Below are positions 40,787 to 52,506 of a stretch of DNA of 64,000 nucleotides, in pieces. The translations under genes were made by a program, and so were the position numbers. Numbering within the stretch: position 1 is the first letter of the stretch; the number at the start of each line of letters is the position of its first letter. The DNA is from Chaetoderma sp. LZ-2023a (lineage: Eukaryota; Mollusca; Caudofoveata; Chaetodermatida; Chaetodermatidae), in contig CM067372.1 in the NCBI GenBank assembly GCA_034401795.1, positions 33,978,351-34,042,350 of the forward strand, given 5' to 3'. The notes beneath the pieces were generated by a model that was given only the letters and a program-made list of their open reading frames with translations, was not told the origin of the DNA and ran no database searches.

Positions 40787-41535
40787 TGTAGATATGGGAC
40801 TGTCTTGTGGGGAGGTCATGACCCCGCTGGACATCTTATATGTACGAGGAGTAAGCCCGAGCACAATTCTTGTTTGAATACCAGGTGAGCTAAGAGACTA
40901 TGTCACTGTGTATATTTAGATGCACTGATCATCGGCTAGAGCATCTTATTATTTGGATATATATTATCAGCACTGGATGACTGGCAGCAGATACGTCAGC
41001 TAGTGCAGGTACAGTTTCGCAGAAACTGAATCGAGCATAAAAGATAATGGTTGGCACCAGGTTGGAATCAATCAAGTATTAGATATAACAAACGGACGTA
41101 GTTAGAGACGTAGCGGTCTGTGTTCCCACTGAAGCGTGGGACCAGATAAGCCGAGAATAACCTGGCTATGAGGAATGGTAACTCGTGTGCCGATTAACTC
41201 TAGCATTCTACAAGTTGTCGACTAATAGGTAATGAACATGACATGGACATTGTAGCGTCCTGTAGGCATTAGGTACGCAATCGAAAGATATTATCAAAAA
41301 CATATTAATTGTAGAGGCGTGCTAATCCACCAGTAAGCCTTGCTATCAAACAAGCGTTCGTCATTCTTGGCAGGGCATCCGTCAGAAGAGGCATGGTAAT
41401 CCAGCCCAAACCCTTGTTATCAAACAAGCATTCGTCAATCTTGGCAAGTCATTCGTCAGGAATGACATGGGAAGCCAGCTGAATTCTAAAATAAAGTTAG
41501 GGGAATGACAGATCCCATCACTCAAGAACCAGCCA
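40787..41535 (+). repeat. Right LTR (749 bp)
   Basis: Nearly identical to the left LTR, including the 74-bp internal repeat and the AATAAA. It is preceded by a GAGGGGCATG tract that may be the polypurine tract. Confidence 0.9.
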
Positions 41536-41589
41536 AACCGCAGGTGCTAGGTAGAAAGCACCCTCCCGGGGAGGGAGGGTCGGGGTCTT

Positions 41590-41690
41590 GATTGGTCAAA
41601 ATGATGTCATAATCCAATGAGAATCAGAGCAACCTCCGGCGGTGCGAAACCAAGATGGAGGGAGAATAGAAACTGAGATAGTACATAAGG
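41590..41690 (+). promoter_or_regulatory. Promoter-like cluster: inverted CCAAT, CRE-like, CCAAT, YY1-like
   Basis: GATTGGTC, ATGATGTCAT, CCAATGAG and GAAACCAAGATGGAGG follow each other within about 75 bp, just past the right LTR. This spacing looks like a CCAAT/CRE proximal promoter with a YY1-type downstream element. A GC-rich palindrome (CCCTCCCGGGGAGGGAGGG) lies 20 bp before it. No downstream gene was identified, so this is a lead only. Confidence 0.35.
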
Positions 41691-42158
41691 GGGACTTTAA
41701 CTTTAATCGGGAGTTCGGTCCGCCTCGCACCTTGTGAAACTCTTGCGGAATGGCTTTAAGTAGGCAAGAGCTGGTTGAAAGTTAGGGAAACTTAGGAAAT
41801 ATTGAATTGTAATATTTAATGATTGTGAATAGCTCGCTAGGTAACAGTAAAAGTTACCAACTTTGTAGGTTTATTGTATAGTTAAAGTTAGCAAGTAAAA
41901 CGATCACCTTGTGATATATACAAGGCAAAAGTTTGTCACGAAGACCACCGTGTCGAACCAATCATTCTGAAGCGCGCAGTTAGGGCAGGCCCAGGCACTA
42001 ATATAAATATCGTCAGGTCTCTGTACCTAGGAGGCGAGCTAGTGTCATGCTCCATCTTCATCGGTGGAACCGGTTGTCGCAGCAACCATCCGTACAAGGT
42101 TTCATCGAAGGGGGTAGAACATACGTCATCAACAAGGGTAGACAACCCGAAATCTTCA

Positions 42159-42229
42159 ATATGTACTGTATTTTTATATCTGTTCTTAATATATATATTA
42201 AGAACATATATAAAAATACAGTACATATG

Positions 42230-42270
<41 letters not shown>
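42159..42270. repeat. Palindrome with 36-bp arms followed by (AT)n
   Basis: ATATGTACTGTATTTTTATA on the left pairs with TATAAAAATACAGTACATAT on the right. The centre is TTCTTAATATATATATTAAG. Only one mismatch is seen. A TATATA run follows to 42270. Confidence 0.9.
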
Positions 42271-42828
42271 TACAGTATTTACCAGGTGGGCGGACTGCCA
42301 GGCATCATCCTCTGTGGGTAGGACTAGTCTCACCTCACCTAGACCAAACTTAAGTATTACGGTACAGCTCGGAAAGTGCATGCCACAGTTTACAGTTTTA
42401 CAATACCGTCATATGGAGATTGTGATGCAGTCATTCTGAGTGTCTGTGTCTCTGTCATGTTGGTGAATTTGATTGATAAGCATGGTTGCTTATCTTCTGA
42501 TGACTCTTGCGCTGTCGTGAAGTGTGAAGGTTTGTATTGCAGTTAGGTCGGGTCACTGCCATGCTTGTAATGTCAACTTTATCGGACATGATGTATTTCG
42601 CTCTGTAATGGCTGAGTCCTAAGACGGGACAGAGTTACTTTAGAGCTCAGATGACCATGATGGGTGCTGTCATACTTGAATCAATCCATTATCAAATTTC
42701 CTTTCGGTAGCAAAATCCTACTCGATACCGACGACAGACTGCGGGCATCTTGCTCTCTTAATAATATTGACTGTTATTATGTGTAATTGAGGTTTCTTTG
42801 TTTAACTGATTACGTATGATGTTTCCAG

Positions 42829-42857
42829 GGGGGGGGGTGGTGGGGGGGGGGGGGGGA
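42829..42857 (+). repeat. Long G-run with possible quadruplex
   Basis: Nine G, TGGT, then 14 or more G in a row. Enough G-tracts for a G-quadruplex, but it may simply be a homopolymer with uncertain length. Confidence 0.7.
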
Positions 42858-43282
42858 TTTCCCCTGTAGCGCATACTGTAAATGGATATGATGTTGTCCC
42901 TCCTTTCCATATGATCAGTTTTCCCCACACCGGATAAGGGGGTGCTTGCGGAAAATGTTGGTTTGTGCTGATGATGGTGTGTTCTGTTGTAGGGAAGGCG
43001 GGGTTGCTGTGTGATGCTGGCGTAGTGTGAGGTGGGCATATCCAGTTTTCCATGCTGGGGAATGCCGATTCCGTTGCTGTTGCGGAAAAGTCGGCTTGCG
43101 GAGGGTTACGAACTCCCCACATTTGTGCAATAGGGAATGTTGCGGAAAAAGGTATCTCTAACTTTTTCTGTTATAAAAATTTTGCCTACCCCATCACCCG
43201 ACGAAGATTTTGATCCTGCGCATGAAGACTTGGTATCATCAGACATGAGAATGCCAAATGAAATGGCTGAGTCTACCAGTTA

Positions 43283-45303
43283 GATAGGTGAGTTTAAAGA
43301 GGAGGGGATCTGGAGTGGTATCCGTCGGCTTAAAATGAATAAGGCTGCAGATAAATTTGGTCTGACTTCTGAGCACATTAAGATAGCAGACTACACTATT
43401 ATCAATATTCTAAACAAGTTGTTCAACAAAATACTCGGCATTCGGATGATCCCAAATATGTTTAAGAAAAGCCGGTTAATACCCTTGGCCAAGAAGAGGA
43501 AATTCAAAAGACTTCCAACTAACTACCATGGTATCATTATAATCATTGTCATCGGAAAAGTCCTTGAGTTTGTGATATCGTCAAAGGCAGCTCACATCTA
43601 TCAACAGACTCAAAACCCACTACAGAGAGGCTTTACTAGTAATGTTTCCTCTATGTTTGGAGCACTAATACTGACAGAGGTGGTTGGTGAATTTATAGAC
43701 CATGGTGAGGACCTTCTGGTGGTCTTTGACAAAGTCTGGCATGGAGGTCTATTTAGGAAACTGAAGCTACTTGGCATTCCAGGGGCGATGTACGATCTGA
43801 TGGTCGACTGGTACCGCAATTTCAGAAGTCAAGTCAAATGGATGGACCAGTTATCAGCCCCTATCACTGTATATCACGGGAATATACAGGGAAGCATCAT
43901 ATCTCCAACAAATTTTAAAGTGGTCAACCGAGAGGTTCTGCAAGAGGTCCAGGATAGCGGATTTGGTGCATGTATTGGTACGATAGACTACTCAGCTCCA
44001 ACAGTAGCAGATGACACAGACCTGATGATTCCTGTGAATGGAATCTCTGAACATGTAGTCATTAAGGTTGCAGAAAACAGATTCAACAAAGGTCATATAA
44101 AGATCAATGGACAGAAATCTGTTTGTTTACAGTATGACAATTCTAGATTTGGACTCTGCAAAGATATTGTGCTAGAATTTAACTCTCAGCCTTTGAGGGT
44201 AGCTGATAAGGAGACTCACTTACGTATTCTGCAGGGGTCCATTGCTTCTATCAATAACCAGAGTGTCGGCGATTTGATTAAAGCTGCCATGGCAGGCTTG
44301 TATCAACTGCTTGGATCAGGTTGTCATGGTAGAAATGAGCTGAATCCCACCGCCATTCAATCCCTGTGGAAAGTATATATTTGCCCGAGGCTGCTATATG
44401 GGTCTATACTTGCCAGATTCGACAACAGACAAATTCAGCAACTAGAACTATTCCAGAGGTGTCAGATGAGGTGATTCCAGAATCTTCCAGACTCCACCAC
44501 CAATATGGCTGTCCTCGGTCTGATGGGCATTCTCCCAGTTGAAGCAGAGTTGACAAGCGGCCTCTGTCTCTTATCAGGAACTTCCTGCAGAATCAGCATA
44601 GTGTGGAATACCAGATTGCCTTTCGTCAACTCGCACTCAAGGGAAGCAACTCATCCAGCTGGTGTGTCTATGCAAACAGCATTTTAGACAACTATGATCT
44701 ATCCTCTGCACCAAGCATGTTAGTTGATCTACCCTCGAGAGTTGAGTGGAAGAGGGTTTCAAAATCTGCGGTTCATGATGCCTGGAGAAAGAAACTTTAG
44801 TAGAGAGAAGAGAGAACTCACTAAGTTCAGTGATGTTTCTGTCCACAAGCAGCTTAGATACTACTACTGTAGCCTATGTCTGGAAAAGCTCTATAGACTC
44901 AATCTGGGAGACGAGAAAAGCAAGGGTGAAGGTGAAGCCAATGTGCCGTGTTATGCATCTGCAAGCTCATGAGGCCAAATTTGGCAGGTCTTCACCAGTG
45001 TGTAAACTGCGCCATCAAGAGGCTGAAAATCGTGAACACTTTCTGCTGAGGTGTAATTTCCGTAATGAGGTGAGAGACAATCATCTGGGCAGATCAGAAG
45101 ACCTGTTGTTTGAACATGGCGTCACTCACCTATTGGATGGTCCATCTTCCCATATGCAACTACTGTTGGATGTTACACACGAGAATCTAACCGATTATTT
45201 ACATACAGAACCGCTCCAGGGCATGGTAGAGAAGATATGCAGGGACTTGATATATGACCTATACTGCCTCCGGCTGAGAAGGCTTAACCAACAAGAGAGT
45301 TAA
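43283..45303 (+). pseudogene. LINE reverse transcriptase remnant with C-terminal zinc-knuckle domain
   Basis: The frame 43335-44474 reads the RT: KAADKFGLTSEHIKIA, FKKSRLIPLAKKRKFKRLP, VVFDKVWHGGLFRKLKLLGI (motif A region, with a small deletion), GNIQGSIISPTNF (motif B) and APTVADDTDLM (motif C, Val in place of the aromatic residue). Further broken frames to 45303 hold the C-terminal domain with a cysteine/histidine knuckle (CKLRHQEAENREHFLLRC). Frame changes near 44480 and 44800 and the altered motif A mark it as dead. Confidence 0.8.
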
Positions 45304-45489
45304 AGTGGTCGACTGGACGTTGGCACGTCGCCTTGGTCTAGTAATATATATATAATCTACATCCAGTCATCAGTTCCGGAAGGATGTGGATATTTCAACT
45401 GTTAACTACCTTAATCATAATCATAACATGTACAGCTTTTTAGGACATTGTATCCTATTATCAGCTAATTCAATAAATTTGGTGATGAG

Positions 45490-47790
45490 CTACATTATCT
45501 AATAGTCATTTTTGGATTACATGGTTTGTCTAGAGCTCTATAATTATAGTATACAGGATGTTGAATAAATAGTTTATCTAGTCTGGTTTTAGAATTATTT
45601 AGAGATGGAGCTTCAACAACTTCAGGCGTCAGCGAGTTCCACCAGTCTATGACACGGTTAGAGAAAAAGCTTTGTCTAAATGATGTATTTGCTCTTGGTT
45701 TTAGTAATGTAAATTTATGACCTCTAGTTCTCTTTCTTGGACGGATAATTAGAAGTTTTCTAGAGTCCACAGTATACAGGTTATGCATGTACTTATAGAC
45801 ATTTATAAGATCCCCTCTTATTCTTCTGTATACTAAACTTGGTAGTTCTAGATATTCTAATCTTGCCTGGTAATTTAGATTTTTTAAGTTGGGCACCATT
45901 TTCGTAGCTCGTCTCTGAATTTTTTCAAGTTTTTCTGCTTGTTTCCATGTGTTTGGTGACCATACAGGGGCAGCATACTCCAGGTGAGAGCGGATTAATG
46001 TTGGATAAAGTTTAATGAACAGGTTTTCATCTATATATTGGAATGTACGCCATATTATGCCTGTCATTTTATTAGCCTTGGAAGTTATCTTCTCTATATG
46101 GCTCTCAAATGATAGTTTTGTATCTATTGGCACGCCTAGGTCATTGATTATATTTTCGTCATGTAATTTTAGGGGTTTCCCATCATCTATCATTTGATAG
46201 GACGTATTAAAGTGATTATGGCCTATGTGCATTACAGAACATTTTTGAGGATTAAATCGGACCTGCCATGTTTCTGACCACTGCTGCAGTGAGTTAAGGT
46301 CTTGTTGTAGTTCTTTACAATCATCTGCATGTGTTATGGTTCTATAAGCTTTAGTATCATCCGCAAATAAAAAAAATGTCAGATTCAATCACAGATGGCA
46401 TGTCATTGATAAAAATAATGAAAAGTACTGGACCGAGTACACCGCCCTGTGGAACTCCACTCAAAACAGGTGTCCATGACGAAAAGGCTCCATTTACTAC
46501 AACCCTCTGTTGGCGATTTGTTAAAAAGGATCTTAGCCAGTTTAGTAGATTACCTGAAATTTGTATTGACTTAATTTACTTAGAAGGCGTTCATGAGGCA
46601 CTGTGTCAAATGACTTCATGAAATCAAGATACAGGACATCTATATCTTCACCCCTGTCTAGAGCAGTCGTCCAGGGCTCTAACACTTCTAATAATTGTGT
46701 AACTGTAGATCGTCCAGCCATGAAACCATGTTGATATTCAGTTTTTAAAAACCTGTTATTTATCATGTGGGCTACTACCTTGTCCCTCACAATGCTCTCC
46801 AGTACCTTACAGGAAATGGAAGTAAGGCTAACCAGTCTATAGTTATTTGGTTGTCTTTTTTACCCCTTCTTATGTATGGGTACGACATGGGCATATTTCC
46901 AATCTGTCGGCACTGAACCTGTGTCTAATGATTTTTGGTATATAAGTGTCAAGGGCCTTGCTATGACATCCTTTTATTCTTTGAGTAGCCGAGGATGTAA
47001 ACCATCAGGTCCTGGGGATTTGTTTTGCTTTAAGTTGCCTAGTTTTTCTTTCACTGTATCCAGATTCACTTTAATGTTGCTCAATGCATTGGTTTCGGTT
47101 TTAAATTTCATAATGGGAATAATATTCATATTTTCTTGGGTAAATATACTAGAAAAAAGTTGATTTAATAATTCTGCTTTTTCTTGGTCTGTTACAGTAA
47201 GGTTACCATTTATGTCTTCAAGATCTCCTACACTTTCTTTTGTTTTTAGTTTATTATTGACATAGCGCCAAAATAATTTAGGGTTATTTTTAATGTTAGT
47301 CGCGATGTTTCTTTCAAAGAACCTGACTGACTTTTTACATTGTGCTTTTACTTGATTTCTCACACGCGCATATTTGTTATAATGATGTGTATCTTGTGTG
47401 CCCAAATATGTTTTCCAGTACTTTTCTTTTTTTCTTATTAACCTAAGTAATTGTCTATTTAGCCATGGTGGTCTTTATTTGTTCGAGGGAATTATTTTTT
47501 TGTGCGGTATATATATTGGCATTGCTTGACTTATACTCTCTTTTAACTTCACCCAGCATTGATCCAGTGACAGTCCTTCAAATTGCGTCTCTCAATTCTT
47601 GTCCAGTTCCCTACATAACCCTTCATAATCTCCTTTGTCATATAAGAATTGTGTAACCTTACTCTGAGTTATTTTGGTGTAGCATATCAAATCAAAAGTA
47701 AAACAGATATGGTCACTTTTTCCCAAGCCAGGAAAAGCAGAAACAGTTTCAACCATATACTGTTCATTTGCAAGCAAAGGATTCATCTAA
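45490..47790 (-). pseudogene. CR1-type LINE, endonuclease end through RT
   Basis: On the minus strand, 47786-47592 has the endonuclease end (GKSDHICFTFDL). 47405-46974 has NNPKLFWRYVNNKLK and KQNKSPGPDGLHPRLLKE. 46790-46542 has HGFMAGRSTVTQLLEVL and VLYLDFMKSFDTVPHERLL (motif A). 46388-45495 (297 codons) has [10 protein letters not shown] (motif C), RSHLEYAAPVWSP, RRATKMVPNLK, GDLINVYKYMHNLYTV and DWWNSLTPEVVEAPS. The block structure is that of CR1-clade LINEs, 5'-truncated. Frame changes at about 46390-46540 and 46800-46970 break it. It is head-to-head with the next LINE. Confidence 0.88.
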
Positions 47791-49260
47791 TTTCACAAAC
47801 TATAGACCTGTCTCAATACTTCCACTTTTCTCCAAATTAATGGAACGACTTATGTACAATCCGCTTATCAGCTACTTAGATAAAAAGTCAATCCTCTATA
47901 CATCACAATACGGATTCCGTGAAAAACATTCAACAATGCTAGCACTAATTGAAATGACAAAAAAAAAATAATAGAATAAATTGAAAAGAAAAAGCACATA
48001 ATAGGCATTTTTTTTTATCTTTCAAAAGCTTTCAACACTATCAATCATAAAATCCTACTAGAAAAACTTGCCTATTATGGAATCCGAGAAAGTGCACTCA
48101 TCTGGTTTGAAAGCTATCTAAGTGACAGAATGCAATGTGTGCAATTCAATGCAACTTGCTCTGAAAATAGGAGACTAACTTGCGGTGTCCCTCCGGGGTC
48201 CATCCTTGGCCCTCTGCTGTTCCTCTTGTATATGAACGATCTGCCTAACATATGCAAACATGTGTCACTAATACTATTTGCTGATGACACCAATGCCTTT
48301 TGCTCTGACGAAGACATAGCTACATTATATAAAAACGTAAATAAGGAAATGGAAGAAATTACTAACTGGTTTTCACTAAATAAATTATCACTAAATGTGG
48401 ATAAAACAAACTATATGTTATTTTCAAAATCTAGAGAATTAATAAATAAAGAGGTTCCAAAATTGTACATTAGCAATAAGGAAATTGAAGAGGCCCCTTA
48501 TGCAAAGTTCCTAGGAGTATATTTAGATAAAAACTTGACCTGTGCCAAACAAATCGAAACAGTTACTGCAAAAGTATCAAGAGGAATAGGTGTCATCCAA
48601 AGACTAAAACCATATATGACACAGGCCACGGTTAAAACACTGTACAGCACCTTGATCCTCCTGCACCTCATTTACTGCAATGCTGTTTGGACTAACACCT
48701 ACAAAAACAGAATATCCAAAAGTCAAAGTCTCCTAAAAAGCATCAAACTATTTTCTAGGTCAGCAGAGGGCCAAAACATGTTCAAAGCAGAAAAATTGCT
48801 TAAGCTCACCGACATAGGAAAATTTGAAATGCTAACTATTGTCAAAGACTTCCACCACGACACTTTCCCAAATCTATAGCCCCCTTCTTTATAAACAATA
48901 TTAACATCCACCAACATAACACTAGAAGCAGACATAAACTGTGGGGTGTGTGGGTGTGGGAGGGTGCTTGGTGTGTGGGGAGGGGTGGTCTCCTCTTGAC
49001 CCGTGAATTGACATATTTCCTTTTTGAAATTTAAACTGTTTATGTGGATCAAGGGTCAAAGGGTTAATAAGGAAGTAGTAAATGTAATGTCTGAATTTAT
49101 AATTGTTTGAGTAAGTACTGTCTTGTCTAATTTATATAAACCTGTATATATGTGTGTAAGGTGTCCACCATAACAATAAGCACTGCCTTAGGCGGACAAC
49201 CTGGTATGATTCGTGAATACGTTTATCTTGGAATTATTGAATAAATAATCCTGAATCTTG
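47786..49260 (+). pseudogene. LINE reverse transcriptase remnant (CR1/L2/Jockey-like) with 3' tail
   Basis: Frames 47768-47971 (NYRPVSILPLFSKLMERL, QYGFREKHST) and 48130-48879 (CGVPPGSILGPLLFLLYMND, LILFADDTNAF, LSLNVDKTNYMLF, AKFLGVYLDKNL, LKPYMTQATVKTLYS) read the RT. Motif A lies in a broken stretch (47990-48060, LSKAFNTINHKILLEKL in another frame). The coding part stops at 48879; the 3' UTR runs to about 49260 (TGAATAAATAATCCTGAATC). It is 5'-truncated at the junction with the opposite LINE. Confidence 0.85.
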
Positions 49261-49689
49261 TGAAGACTAAATCTAAAGTACTAGGTTTGTTATTTGGACG
49301 ATTTGGATGTTACCTGTAATCTGTACTCGGAACGCCACCCTCGATGGGCTCACCCCTGGCACAAGCAAGGTAACGAATAGTTGCAACTTGAGTTGCACAA
49401 TAGTTTATTATTAAAGTTTTTATTAATTTAACTAATGTTCGGAAGACACGAAGAAGCAACGGATGTTGCCGAGCACACACGCGCAAGCTGGATTGAATCC
49501 GTTGCGACACTGACGCTCCTGGGAGAGTATCCAGGTTATATTAATTTCCCAGGAACCGTAGCTCAGGCAAGCAATTCGAATCGTGTTGAGAAGTGTGTGC
49601 ATACTGTACATAGTTCGTGTGTGACAGCTTGACAAAAGTCAGTGCGGCAAAAGGTGTATGTGCACAAAGTACAAATTCACGGAGATTTA
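49261..49689. other. Short intergenic stretch, nothing assigned
   Basis: Open frames on both strands are unsupported. A stretch near 49555-49590 superficially recalls a tRNA B-box but does not fold as a tRNA. Confidence 0.4.
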
Positions 49690-50105
49690 GTTATATACAA
49701 TGGCTTTCCAGGTCAGTTCGCTTCAAATGAAGGGCATAGCAGAGAGCGCGTGTGATTCTGGATACTTTTTGATAGTTCTCTGCAGACAGGTTGATATCGG
49801 AGCAGGTGAAAAGTTTGGAGTGGTCCAAGATAAGTTGAGCCACGTTTTCTGGGTCAGCAATCAGCCTATCATATGCTACTGGGTCGATCTCCTGGAGTAC
49901 AACAGAGCGGATATCTTCTAGATACGGTTTTCTGGATTCCATCAGCATTGGACAAGTTACGAGGAAGTGAGTTCTGTCTTCTTTTGTTAGCCGACAAAGC
50001 TGGCATGTGTCAGGTGCAGCAAACCGATTAAAGCGACTACGATTAGCTTGTAGAATGTATGGGTTGGATTTCCAACACAAGAAGAAGAAGAAAAAGAAAA
50101 AAAAG
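49690..50105 (-). pseudogene. LINE C-terminal domain fragment
   Basis: The minus strand reads NPYILQANRSRFNRF, DTCQLCRLTKEDRTHFLVTCPML and RITRALCYALH. This is the cysteine/histidine-knuckle C-terminal domain also seen at the end of the LINE at 43.3-45.3 kb. The RT is absent. A purine run at 50082-50105 is at the fragment's upstream end. Confidence 0.75.
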
Positions 50106-50274
50106 TATTTGCATTGAACTATCTTATAATCACTGAATTTAACTACTTTATTGCAACTCATCAAATAGGTTTATGTGGAATGACACTATTTTTCATCGTT
50201 TCTATGTATGTGCATTATCATAAAATGTGATCCAATATCTTGTTACCGGTTTTCGTGAAATATTCATGGGCCTA

Positions 50275-50580
50275 AGTAGTTTCTGCGGCGAAAGGTAATA
50301 AGCTATCTCGGAGTTCCGAATGCGCATGTGCAGCAAACGTCAGGTCAAAGATTAAAGCACATAAACAAACCACTTTGTGTGCCTTCACTTAGCAATAATC
50401 ACATATCTTTTACAGTGTTTTCAGCTACATAAACCTTTTGCAAACATCTCGCTTCATAAAAATAATATGCTTACGAATCACAGGAAGTATCCTATTTTCA
50501 TATATGCCGTATATTGTTAACCAATATAATATGTAGTATTGTTTTTGATTCCCGCGACTGTCATCGGGTATTATATACAC
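50275..50580 (-). repeat. Interspersed repeat, copy 2 (partner at 24230-24563)
   Basis: Reverse-complement match of 24230-24563, with scattered differences and small indels. The two copies are 26 kb apart and in opposite orientation. Confidence 0.75.
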
Positions 50581-50689
50581 TTTTTTATTTCATACCCATA
50601 TTGATTAAACTTAAAGCCTACAAAATTAACAGTTTGTAACTATTATTTATTTATATATAATTAGCAGCCTCGGCGGTTAGCGCGTCAAC

Positions 50690-50742
50690 GCCACCACCCC
50701 ACCCATCCCCCACCCCAACCACCACGCACGCACATACACACA

Positions 50743-50791
<49 letters not shown>

Positions 50792-50795
50792 CCCC
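50690..50795. repeat. (AC)n microsatellite and flanking C-rich run
   Basis: CACACATACACACACACACA-type repeats at 50726-50790, preceded by CCCACCCATCCCCCACCCC. Confidence 0.95.
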
Positions 50796-51154
50796 AAAAT
50801 AGCCACGGCCGAGGATTGAAAATATTAGAACAATGAAATTGTAAGACCCAAGTATGCTAGTGCCATACACACAAACTATATAGGCCTAACTATGAAGCTG
50901 GTGTACGCGCGTAGGCCTACACTGTCAATCTCGCGTAATCGCTGACACCACAGAGACTTAAAAATAAGCATATTGTAATTGTACTTCTAAAATACATATA
51001 ATAACTACATTTATTTATTGGATTTATGCAAAATACACTAGTGTGAATCCACTTATAATCGTAACAGCTAATCAATGGGCCGAATAGGCACCGGGGCGAA
51101 TGCGCTTGACTGCGTTGTTTTCAGCCTCCAGTTGCGTAAATATTTGATTTTCTA
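50796..51154. other. Flank of DIRS copy F, no gene seen
   Basis: No frame or repeat recognised between the microsatellite and the DIRS terminus. Confidence 0.4.
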
Positions 51155-51312
51155 ATTCTCCTTCGATCAATACTCACCATTCTGTTACTTCTGATATACA
51201 GCTGGCCTTGACAGCGGCTCTAGGATTATAGACTTAGAAAGCTTTACCGACTCCTGGGAACCGGGTACTCGGCTCCCAACTGCCGAGTACCCGTTTACCA
51301 TAGAGCTCATTC
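51155..51312 (+). repeat. Left terminal inverted repeat of copy F
   Basis: After the unique outer end ATTCTCCTTCGAT, the sequence from CAATACTCACC to CATAGAGCTCAT is the inverse of 53180-53327. It includes GGGTACTCGG and CCGAGTACCC, a smaller internal palindrome. Confidence 0.9.
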
Positions 51313-51712
51313 TTGTTTGCATAGCAACAAGAGCAATACATGCTTTCTGCATTGAGGATTTTAGTGTGTTTTTTGTGAAAGAAAATCTAAGTCTTTAATC
51401 TGTAGTGATAGTTTGTGTGTTCTTGAAAAGGATTAACTAAAGGATACTATGGAGAATACCGCCGAAGATAACCAGGTTGTATCATTCTTTATTATCCATA
51501 GTTAAAAGACTTAGGTCTCTAAATTTCGCTGTGTCGCATGTTCCAATTTCTGACCCCATAGAATCTGGGACGTGTGCTAACAACGATATATGCCAGACGA
51601 TCGCCTTCTTTAACCCCCAACAGGCGATCGGCGGATATGAAAATAGGTGTTATGCTACGGTATTTCTAACACGAATATCGGCTGACGTCGTTCTCCGTAG
51701 AATCCGAGCGGG

Positions 51713-51720
51713 TGACGTCA
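51713..51720. promoter_or_regulatory. CRE (TGACGTCA) in the leader of copy F
   Basis: Flanked by AATCCGAGCG and CGCTCGGAT. Orientation is opposite to copies A and B because the element is inverted. Confidence 0.65.
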
Positions 51721-52059
51721 CACCCGGTCGCTCGGATGTTTATGTGAAGAGATTTTTTCATTAATTCGCGCATCTTGTTCTGGGTGCTGCGTACTAAAAA
51801 TGGTACCGGAAACTTTAGAATGATCAAGTTTACGTGCGATCACGATCGGTTTGCAATGATCGGTGGTTTCAAAATTCTTGAGTAGATGCGTGGTCTGCGG
51901 TTTTACCATGTGATACAGCAGTTTGTTATACATTTTGTTGTTTTCTTCACATATCGTGCTGCTTTCGTTAGGAGTATAATTTATATTGATTAGTAAATAT
52001 ACCCCGAATGCTATGCGATATGATTCCTGGAGCCGTTACACATCCTGGAGGATCTATTT

Positions 52060-52506
52060 ATGTCAAAGAACCAATCTTTGGGATATCCCGGCAAACCGAT
52101 CATTATACCGAAGTTAACTAGGTTTGATCGTGATGCCAGTGTCTGGTGCCCCGTCCGTGCTTTGACTAAGTACAAGAAACAGACTGACTCGTTACGGTCG
52201 AACGATAGACATCTGTGGATCTGCCATAAAAAGCCTTATAGCGCCGCATCCATGGATACTATCTCTCGTTGGGTGGTCGAATGCATTCAGACTACTCACG
52301 AGATGGCGACTGGGCACCAGGTGCAAGGTGTAAGGGCACACGATGTCAGAGGAATAGCCGCCTCGACTGCCCTTTACAATGGTGTTCCATTAGAGGACAT
52401 CATGGCCGTTGCACAATGGCACTGTGAGTCCTCATTCACGGATTACTATATGAGGGATGTGTCAGACTCAGCCAATCCACTCGCCTTAGCTGTTTTGAAG
52501 CGATAG
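52060..52506 (+). pseudogene. Tyrosine recombinase C-terminal fragment, copy F
   Basis: The frame starts in the leader and reads MSKNQSLGYPGKPIIIPKLT to the stop at 52506. It keeps H-x-x-R (RAHDVRGIAAS) and the tyrosine (TDYYMRDVS) but has lost the first catalytic arginine box and the N-terminal arm. It cannot be catalytic. Confidence 0.9.

Larger units (their letters stand above)
37344..41535 (+). mobile_element. LTR retroelement with envelope but no gag-pol (4.2 kb)
   Basis: Two direct repeats of about 748 bp (37344-38090 and 40787-41535) start with TGTAGATATGGG and end ...AGAACCAGYCA, i.e. TG...CA. They differ by roughly nine substitutions and a 2-bp indel, so the insertion is young. The 2.7-kb interior holds a small frame and a broken envelope gene. 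No protease, RT or integrase is present. A purine-rich tract (GAGGGG) lies just before the right LTR. I see no clear primer-binding site after the left LTR and no target duplication (CATAT versus AACCG). Confidence 0.88.
41700..43282. other. Mostly non-coding stretch with AT palindrome and G-run
   Basis: Apart from the palindrome (42159-42228), the AT run after it and the G-run (42829-42857), I see no gene. Open frames here arise from simple repeats. Confidence 0.45.

Noticed and set aside
42042-42439. Overlapping open frames rich in Ile/Tyr
   Set aside because: Produced by the AT palindrome and TATATA run.
49555-49590. tRNA-like B-box
   Set aside because: No matching A-box at the right distance and no cloverleaf.
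50660-50690. Possible tRNA-derived SINE head (GGCGGTTAGCGCG)
   Set aside because: No B-box follows; a C-rich run and microsatellite come next.
50685-50870. Open frame rich in Val/Cys
   Set aside because: Translation of the (AC)n microsatellite.
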